From CAZPMT01 sp964587655 (GTDB lineage Bacteria > Hydrogenedentota > Hydrogenedentia > Hydrogenedentales > SLHB01), in assembly GCA_964587655.1 (NCBI GenBank), contig CAZPMT010000160.1:1-11191 (forward strand): a DNA stretch of 11,191 bases. The letters are read 5' to 3'. The position numbers were made by a program, and so were the translations under genes. The notes under the pieces were generated by a model that was given only the letters and a program-made list of their open reading frames with translations, ran no database searches and was not told the DNA's origin. Positions 7,916 through 11,191 of this stretch are shown here, in pieces. Positions within the stretch are counted from its first letter, which is position 1. Each line of letters begins with the position of its first letter.

Positions 7916-7930
7916 CGGGAGGAACTCCCG
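7916..7930. promoter_or_regulatory. Perfect inverted repeat between divergent oxidoreductase and cysC genes
   Basis: CGGGAG (7916-7921) and CTCCCG (7925-7930) are exact inverted copies separated by three bases. They lie about 50 bp upstream of the oxidoreductase start, near where its promoter should be, in the 179-bp divergent gap. It may be an operator half-site pair or simply a leader hairpin. Confidence 0.3.
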
Positions 7931-7992
7931 ATCCATGACCGCCGCGCGCGGCAAGAACGTCCGTGCGCCACTGGCATCCGATCCGCTGAGAC

Positions 7993-8001
7993 TGCTATAC
8001 T
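7993..8001 (+). promoter_or_regulatory. Extended -10 promoter for cysC
   Basis: TGC followed by TATACT (7996-8001) matches the extended -10 pattern TGnTATAAT at all but one base of the hexamer. The region 17-18 bp upstream has no good -35, which is normal for extended -10 promoters. Transcription would start near 8008 and give a leader of about 35 bases before ATG 8043. Confidence 0.55.
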
Positions 8002-8042
8002 TCATGCCGTTTCGTAACAGACTCATCAAGGAGAAACTTCTA

Positions 8043-8651
8043 ATGCCCGATCAAGTCAAGAGCACCAATATCACATGGCATCATGGGGACATCACGCGCG
8101 AAGACCGCGGACGGATGAACGGACACCGCTCGTGCGTGGTGTGGTTCACGGGACTTTCGGGATCGGGCAAATCCACTATCGCGCACGCGGTGGAGAACAT
8201 GCTTTTTGAGAAGGGCTGCCGGGCATACGTGCTTGACGGCGACAACATCCGGCACGGCCTGAACAGGAATCTCGGATTCTCCCCGGAAGACCGTACCGAG
8301 AACATCCGCCGGATCGGCGAGGTGGCTCACCTTTTTGTTCAAGCGGGGGTCATTGCACTTACCGCCTTCATCTCGCCGTATCGGTCCGATCGTGACAATG
8401 CACGCAAGATAGCGGGCGACGATTTCATCGAGGTGTACGTGAAGTGTGATCTTGATGTGTGCGAGGCGCGGGACACGAAGGGGCTGTACAAGAAGGCGCG
8501 CGCGGGCGAGGTGAAGGAGTTTACAGGGATCTCAGCCCCGTACGAGGAGCCGCTTCAGCCGGAGTTGATTCTGGATACGGCCCAAGAGACCCTTGATGAG
8601 AGCGCCTCAAGAGTGCTGGCGGTCCTTAAGAGGCGAGGTGTTATTGACTGA
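8043..8651 (+). CDS. cysC: Adenylyl-sulfate (APS) kinase
   Basis: The product phosphorylates adenosine 5'-phosphosulfate with ATP to give PAPS, the sulfate donor for sulfotransferases and an intermediate of sulfate assimilation. The 202-residue length matches stand-alone bacterial CysC. Visible motifs are the Walker A loop GLSGSGKST (37-45), DGDNIRHGLN (65-74) and GFSPEDRTENIRRIGEVA (78-95). ISPYRSDRDNAR (110-121) contains Ser111, the position of the phosphorylatable serine of E. coli CysC. The lid is KGLYKKARAGEVKEFTG (146-162). The start is ATG 8043, preceded by AAGGAG (8028-8033) at 9 bases; upstream in-frame codons belong to the promoter region. No cysN/cysD (ATP sulfurylase) or reductase gene is adjacent. 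The neighbour, facing it across 44 bp, is a PAPS-using sulfotransferase, so the enzyme probably feeds sulfation. Confidence 0.95.
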   Translation: MPDQVKSTNITWHHGDITREDRGRMNGHRSCVVWFTGLSGSGKSTIAHAVENMLFEKGCRAYVLDGDNIRHGLNRNLGFSPEDRTENIRRIGEVAHLFVQAGVIALTAFISPYRSDRDNARKIAGDDFIEVYVKCDLDVCEARDTKGLYKKARAGEVKEFTGISAPYEEPLQPELILDTAQETLDESASRVLAVLKRRGVID

Positions 8652-8695
8652 AGGCTTGCGAGAAGGCACCGGGATCTTCTAGAGTTGCTTCCGGC

Positions 8696-9712
8696 CTATT
8701 CGCGCAATAAAACGTCGCACGCGAGCCGGGTCTTTTCGAGCAGTTTCCGAAAGCGCACGCCTGTTTGGGCCCTGCGGCGCATGGCTACGATCAGCTTCCT
8801 CTCGATGCGATACCGCGTCAACTTGGGCTTCGCGGGGGATATGGCCTTGCCTTGGGCCTCTTCCATCGGCTTCCACAGGGTCTCCAAGGGATAGCCCAAG
8901 GTTTCCAGATCCATCGGATCGAGTTGCGAGATTACGCGCTGCATGAGCTTGAGCCGTGCCGGATCGCCGGCGAGATCCTCCACCCACTTCTTGACGGACG
9001 CGGTGGTGGGCCGCGAATGCTGCTTGACGCCTATGGGATCGCCCAGTCCCTTCCTGGGCTGTTCTTCCGCGGCGTTCTTTCCGTAATCAATGGTGTCCTT
9101 CTCGAACGGCATGCCAACATAGTCGTAGATTCGCTGCATCCAGGACTCAGGGTCTTTGACAAGGGCTTCGTAGCGGACATGGAAATGTTCTGGCTCCGCT
9201 TGGCGCAGGAAATCGGCCAGGGCGGGAACGTACCGGTTCAGAATCGGGTTGTGGTTGTTCGCGGTTTCGTAATCGCCGTCGAAGAACGAGTTCGCGTACG
9301 ATGAAAACAGGGCCAAGGGATGCCGGGTCAGCACGACGTACTTCGCGTCGGGAAAAACCTTCGCGATGAAGGGGAGGATCAGCGCGTAGGCCGGTGTCTT
9401 GTCGAGGCAGATGCTCTTGCCGCTGGTTGAGAGGCAGCGGCCGTAAAGCGTGTCGCAATAGGCGCGGCAGGCGTCCCAGTAGTCCTGTTCCTTGTTAGGA
9501 AGCGCATCGACAAAGGCCTTTTGTGATTCCGCGGCGAGAATGTGGTCGTAAGGGGCTTTTTCGACCTTCGCCCAATAGCCGAGGTGGGCCAGGGGTGTCA
9601 GCAAGTGGGGCTCGGGGCCTCCCTGGATCATTGAATGCGACGAGAGCATGCGCTCGAGCATGGTCGTGCCTGACCGAGGGGAGCCAATAACAAAGAGCAT
9701 ACTGACGTGCAT
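8696..9712 (-). CDS. PAPS-dependent sulfotransferase (Sulfotransfer_3 type)
   Basis: This 338-residue enzyme is expected to transfer a sulfuryl group from PAPS to a hydroxyl or amine of a carbohydrate, lipid or peptide. The 5'-phosphosulfate loop is GSPRSGTTMLERML (10-23). The 3'-phosphate site is YVVLTRHPLALFSSY (125-139), with R130 and S137/S138. A DKTPAY motif (104-109) and RYEALVKDPE (180-189) are also typical of the family. The last 40 residues form a basic, mostly helical tail. No signal peptide is present, so it acts in the cytoplasm or at the inner face of the membrane. The start is ATG 9712-9710, with GGAGG (complement of 9718-9722) 5 bases upstream; ATG 9700 is a weaker alternative. 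It is convergent with cysC, so PAPS synthesis and use are neighbours. The acceptor is unknown, and no glycosyltransferase is next to it. Confidence 0.92.
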   Translation of the reverse strand: MHVSMLFVIGSPRSGTTMLERMLSSHSMIQGGPEPHLLTPLAHLGYWAKVEKAPYDHILAAESQKAFVDALPNKEQDYWDACRAYCDTLYGRCLSTSGKSICLDKTPAYALILPFIAKVFPDAKYVVLTRHPLALFSSYANSFFDGDYETANNHNPILNRYVPALADFLRQAEPEHFHVRYEALVKDPESWMQRIYDYVGMPFEKDTIDYGKNAAEEQPRKGLGDPIGVKQHSRPTTASVKKWVEDLAGDPARLKLMQRVISQLDPMDLETLGYPLETLWKPMEEAQGKAISPAKPKLTRYRIERKLIVAMRRRAQTGVRFRKLLEKTRLACDVLLRE

Positions 9713-9820
9713 GATATCCTCCGGACGGCGTCCTGGCCCTGGTGTTCACTTCGCGACTGCAATCGTACCTGGAATCGCGTCCGAAAATCGAGATCCCTCA
9801 AGATTCACCTGCGAGGTCTT

Positions 9821-9853
9821 GTCCATTCAGTCCATAACGTCTATTTCGTCCAT
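9821..9853. repeat. Four-copy GTCYAT tandem repeat with exact 9-bp period
   Basis: GTCCAT occurs at 9821, 9830 and 9848, and GTCTAT at 9839. Each copy starts exactly 9 bases after the previous one, and the three bases between cores differ (TCA, AAC, TTC). The core is therefore conserved while the spacers vary, unlike a plain slippage repeat. The array ends 13 bp before the -35 box of the following promoter, in the gap between the divergent sulfotransferase and propeller genes. It may be a binding array for a regulator or a degenerate intergenic repeat element. Confidence 0.75.
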
Positions 9854-9865
9854 CGCTTGCACGGC

Positions 9866-9894
9866 TTGACAGTGCGCCGGCGCCTTGTTAGGCT
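9866..9894 (+). promoter_or_regulatory. Sigma-70-like promoter of the TolB-like gene
   Basis: A perfect TTGACA -35 box (9866-9871) is followed after exactly 17 bp by TAGGCT (9889-9894), which keeps the T, A and final T that matter most in the -10 box. The start point would be near 9901, giving a leader of about 43 bases with the Shine-Dalgarno GGAGG at 9931-9935. Confidence 0.6.
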
Positions 9895-9943
9895 GAAAGC
9901 CAGGTGATTGGCAATGTGGCCCTTAAGACTGGAGGTATTCGCA

Positions 9944-10810
9944 ATGAGAACATGCTTGCTCGTCGTCATCCTACTGAGTGTTGCCGTCCCTCTCCATGCT
10001 CAAGAAGAGACGAGGCAGATCACCTTCGGTGAAAAAAGAGATGTGGATCCGGCCATATCGCCGGATGGAAGCAACTTGGCCTATGCCAGCGACCGCACCG
10101 GCACTTTCAACATTTTCATGATCACCTTCGGCTCGGCGGGGGATCTACAACTGACCCAGGGCAAGAAGGATGACCGCCACCCGGCATGGTCGCCCGACAG
10201 CAAGAAGATCATCTTCACTTCCAAACGCACGGGCAGCGGCGACCTCTACGAAATGGCCTGTGACGGCAGCGCGGGTTTCCTGCAGTTGACGGATCGCGAG
10301 GACATCGAGTCCTCGCCCTGCTACGAGCCCAAGGGTGGCGGCCTGGTCTTTGCCAGCGCACCTAAGAAGGCGGTCCAGTTCAGCACCAAGATGTCCGTGG
10401 TCCGTGCCGAAGAGAAGGGCAAGGCGAACAACTGCAAGTCCCTCGGGGACGGCGACGAACCCCGGGTCAGTCCCGATGGAAAGAAGATTGTCTTTGTTTC
10501 ACACCGCACAAAGAACAAGGACATCTGGCTGATGAGCATCGACGGCGGCCAGCAAATGCAGCTTACAACCGACCCCAAGGATGACCAGGATCCCGCCTTC
10601 TCCACCGACGGAAATAAGATCGCCTTCGTTTCCGACCGCACGGGCAACTTTGACCTCTGGGTGATGGATGCGGACGGTTCAAACCAGCGTCAACTTACCA
10701 CGGACCCGGCGGACGAATCGCAACCGTGCTGGAGCCGTGAAGGGTATTTGTACTACGTCCGGGAAGCGGCGCAGGGAAAGTCGAACATTTTTCGCATCAA
10801 GGCCCCCTGA
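9944..10810 (+). CDS. Secreted TolB-like PD40 beta-propeller protein
   Basis: The 288-residue product has a Sec signal (residues 1-19, MRTCLLVVILLSVAVPLHA, cleavage before QE). About six PD40 repeats follow, each with a [D/E]xxPxxSPDGxx[I/L][A/V][F/Y]xSxRTG pattern: DVDPAISPDGSNLAYASDRT (33-52), DDRHPAWSPDSKKIIFTSKR, DEPRVSPDGKKIVFVSHRT, and QDPAFSTDGNKIAFVSDRTG with the following WVMDADGSNQRQLT. This is the propeller half of TolB-type proteins; the N-terminal domain of true TolB is absent and the length is well short of the usual 400-plus residues. No tol or pal genes adjoin, so it should not be called tolB. A role in binding proteins or sugars at the periplasmic face is likely. The start is ATG 9944, because GGAGG (9931-9935) stands 8 bases upstream and the signal peptide begins there; TTG 9908 and ATG 9914 are in-frame alternatives. 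Confidence 0.88.
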   Translation: MRTCLLVVILLSVAVPLHAQEETRQITFGEKRDVDPAISPDGSNLAYASDRTGTFNIFMITFGSAGDLQLTQGKKDDRHPAWSPDSKKIIFTSKRTGSGDLYEMACDGSAGFLQLTDREDIESSPCYEPKGGGLVFASAPKKAVQFSTKMSVVRAEEKGKANNCKSLGDGDEPRVSPDGKKIVFVSHRTKNKDIWLMSIDGGQQMQLTTDPKDDQDPAFSTDGNKIAFVSDRTGNFDLWVMDADGSNQRQLTTDPADESQPCWSREGYLYYVREAAQGKSNIFRIKAP

Positions 10811-10820
10811 TCGCGCACGC

Positions 10821-10864
10821 ATTGTGGTCATCGGGTTTCCAGGGCCACAATATATTGTGGTTAT
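10821..10864. repeat. Direct repeat ATTGTGGTYAT, two copies 33 bp apart
   Basis: ATTGTGGTCAT (10821-10831) and ATTGTGGTTAT (10854-10864) differ at one base and lie 33 bp apart, close to three helical turns. The second copy overlaps the right half of the 16-bp palindrome. Both stand upstream of the strong promoter at 10879, as expected for regulator sites on one face of the DNA. Confidence 0.4.
10845..10860. promoter_or_regulatory. Perfect 16-bp palindrome, candidate operator
   Basis: CCACAATA (10845-10852) is followed immediately by its exact inverse complement TATTGTGG (10853-10860). It is AT-rich in the centre and ends 18 bp before the -35 box of the next promoter, a usual place for a dimeric activator or repressor. 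As RNA it would make only a 6-bp stem with a TATA loop and no U-tract, so termination for the preceding gene is less likely. Confidence 0.5.
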
Positions 10865-10878
10865 GGTCTTCGGCCTGC

Positions 10879-10907
10879 TTGACACGCCACTCATGGCGGG
10901 TTATACT
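10879..10907 (+). promoter_or_regulatory. Near-consensus sigma-70 promoter
   Basis: A perfect TTGACA (10879-10884), a 17-bp spacer and TATACT (10902-10907; one mismatch to TATAAT) make this the best promoter in the window. The start point would be near 10914. No convincing coding sequence begins for the next ~248 bases, so the transcript should start with a long leader or be a non-coding RNA. Confidence 0.7.
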
Positions 10908-11093
10908 ACGACCGTCTTTTGTTGTGGCACGTGGGCTTTCATCGAGGCGAAGGGTCGGCCGGAGCCTCGAGTTCGGCGTGAGGTGGTCACGCCAAGCGTG
11001 GGACCAACGAACCAGCAGCCTGATGCGGGCCTACCCGTCACGGGCAATCCAAATTGAAAGACAGGTGCGTTTCTACGAAGCCGCACCGTACTT

Positions 11094-11122
11094 GGCCTTC
11101 TCGATGCTCAGGCGAGAAGGCC
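11094..11122 (+). terminator. Perfect 10-bp hairpin, terminator-like but without U-tract
   Basis: GGCCTTCTCG (11094-11103) and CGAGAAGGCC (11113-11122) are exact inverse complements with a 9-base loop. The stem is strong and GC-rich, yet the following bases (GCCGTGATGC) contain no T-run. It may end a small RNA, act as a Rho-independent terminator of a U-poor type, or be a structural stem in the leader. Confidence 0.45.
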
Positions 11123-11145
11123 GCCGTGATGCAGTCTTGAATCAA

Positions 11146-11161
11146 CGGAGAATCGCCTCCC
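11146..11161 (+). promoter_or_regulatory. Possible Shine-Dalgarno sequestering hairpin
   Basis: The Shine-Dalgarno-like GGAG (11147-11150) can pair with CTCC (11157-11160) across a 6-base loop, just before the GTG at 11162. Pairing would hide the ribosome site. With only 4 bp it is weak on its own. Confidence 0.25.
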
Positions 11162-11191
11162 GTGAGCAAGAAATCAGCCTTTGTCCCGTTC
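11162..11191 (+). CDS. Possible start of a new gene (first 10 codons only)
   Basis: GTG 11162 opens a frame reading MSKKSAFVPF up to the right edge. The Lys-rich start followed by hydrophobic residues would fit a cytoplasmic protein or a signal/membrane segment. GGAG (11147-11150) lies 11 bases upstream. Ten codons are too few to name a product, and the start itself is uncertain. Confidence 0.35.
   Translation, partial: MSKKSAFVPF

Larger units (their letters stand above)
10914..11161 (+). ncRNA. Candidate structured leader RNA or small RNA, family unknown
   Basis: From the presumed start point to the right-edge GTG codon the sequence can form a row of local stems. TCGAGGC 10942-10948 pairs with GCCTCGA 10964-10970 (7 bp). 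GGCGTG 10975-10980 pairs with CACGCC 10988-10993 (6 bp, 7-base loop). CCCG 11034-11037 can pair with CGGG at 11026-11029 or with CGGG at 11041-11044, two mutually exclusive choices. GGTGCG 11064-11069 pairs with CGCACC 11082-11087. A perfect 10-bp hairpin sits at 11094-11122. No open frame in this stretch has a start signal and protein-like composition. I compared it by eye with SRP RNA, RNase P RNA, tmRNA, 6S RNA and common riboswitch cores and saw none of their conserved motifs. It could be a riboswitch-type leader of the gene starting at 11162, or a stand-alone RNA ending near 11130. Confidence 0.4.

Noticed and set aside
7234..7938. 234-codon plus-strand frame across the oxidoreductase gene
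   Set aside because: The minus strand carries the Rossmann loop, DKP and GGTLNDIAVH motifs; the plus-strand frame is their shadow.
7824..8042. Longer N-terminus for the APS kinase
   Set aside because: The added 73 residues do not resemble CysC, span the promoter at 7993-8001, and lack a ribosome site; ATG 8043 has AAGGAG at the right distance.
8652..8695. Bidirectional terminator between cysC and the sulfotransferase gene
   Set aside because: Only a 4-bp CCGG pairing across a long loop is visible, with no T-run on either strand.
9821..9853. CRISPR array
   Set aside because: The unit is 9 bp with 3-bp spacers, far below CRISPR repeat and spacer sizes, and no cas gene is present.
10668..11057. 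129-codon plus-strand frame running from the TolB-like gene into the 3' non-coding region
   Set aside because: It starts inside the propeller gene in another frame, crosses the promoter and stems, and has no start signal or recognisable domain.
10914..11161. SRP RNA, RNase P RNA, tmRNA or a common riboswitch (TPP, cobalamin, SAM, glycine)
   Set aside because: The conserved cores of these families were looked for on both strands by eye and not found; short look-alikes such as AGCAGCC and GAACCAGC lack the surrounding motif.

Overview
This is a GC-rich bacterial chromosomal fragment. It carries nine recognisable protein genes, two of them with c-type heme motifs, plus the first codons of a possible tenth. 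No mobile element, CRISPR array, tRNA or rRNA was seen. The gene content points to the Planctomycetota-Verrucomicrobiota neighbourhood or to Candidatus Hydrogenedentota: an HzsA-like propeller cytochrome, a propeller fused to a di-heme peroxidase, a Gfo/Idh/MocA oxidoreductase with a planctomycete-style Rossmann motif, a sulfotransferase with its own APS kinase, and strong Shine-Dalgarno sites. That placement is inference; no marker gene is present.

Region 1 (1-4807, + strand) looks like an operon. The tail of an extracellular beta-sandwich protein ends in a TGATG junction with a secreted 860-residue protein related to hydrazine synthase alpha subunit, with two CxxCH motifs. That gene overlaps by 11 bp the next one, a secreted YVTN-type beta-propeller fused to a di-heme cytochrome c peroxidase/MauG-like domain. 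The two heme proteins are probably translationally coupled and may exchange electrons in the periplasm. A multi-domain Rid/YjgF-like protein (4912-6051) follows on the same strand.

Region 2 (6085-7863, - strand) has a small secreted protein of unknown function and a Gfo/Idh/MocA-type oxidoreductase. Region 3 (8043-9712) has an APS kinase (cysC) and a PAPS-dependent sulfotransferase facing each other. This is a make-and-use pair for activated sulfate, and no ATP sulfurylase gene lies beside it.

Region 4 (9713-11191) is the most unusual part in its non-coding DNA. Four GTCYAT cores with an exact 9-bp period precede a TTGACA-17-TAGGCT promoter for a secreted TolB-like WD40/PD40 propeller. Downstream of that gene, about 350 bp without a convincing ORF holds a perfect 16-bp palindrome, a near-consensus promoter (TTGACA-17-TATACT) and a row of stem-loops ending in a perfect 10-bp hairpin. 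A GTG start with a Shine-Dalgarno follows at the right edge. I read this as a candidate structured leader RNA (riboswitch-like) or a small RNA that I cannot assign to a known family. It is the best candidate for something undescribed in this window.
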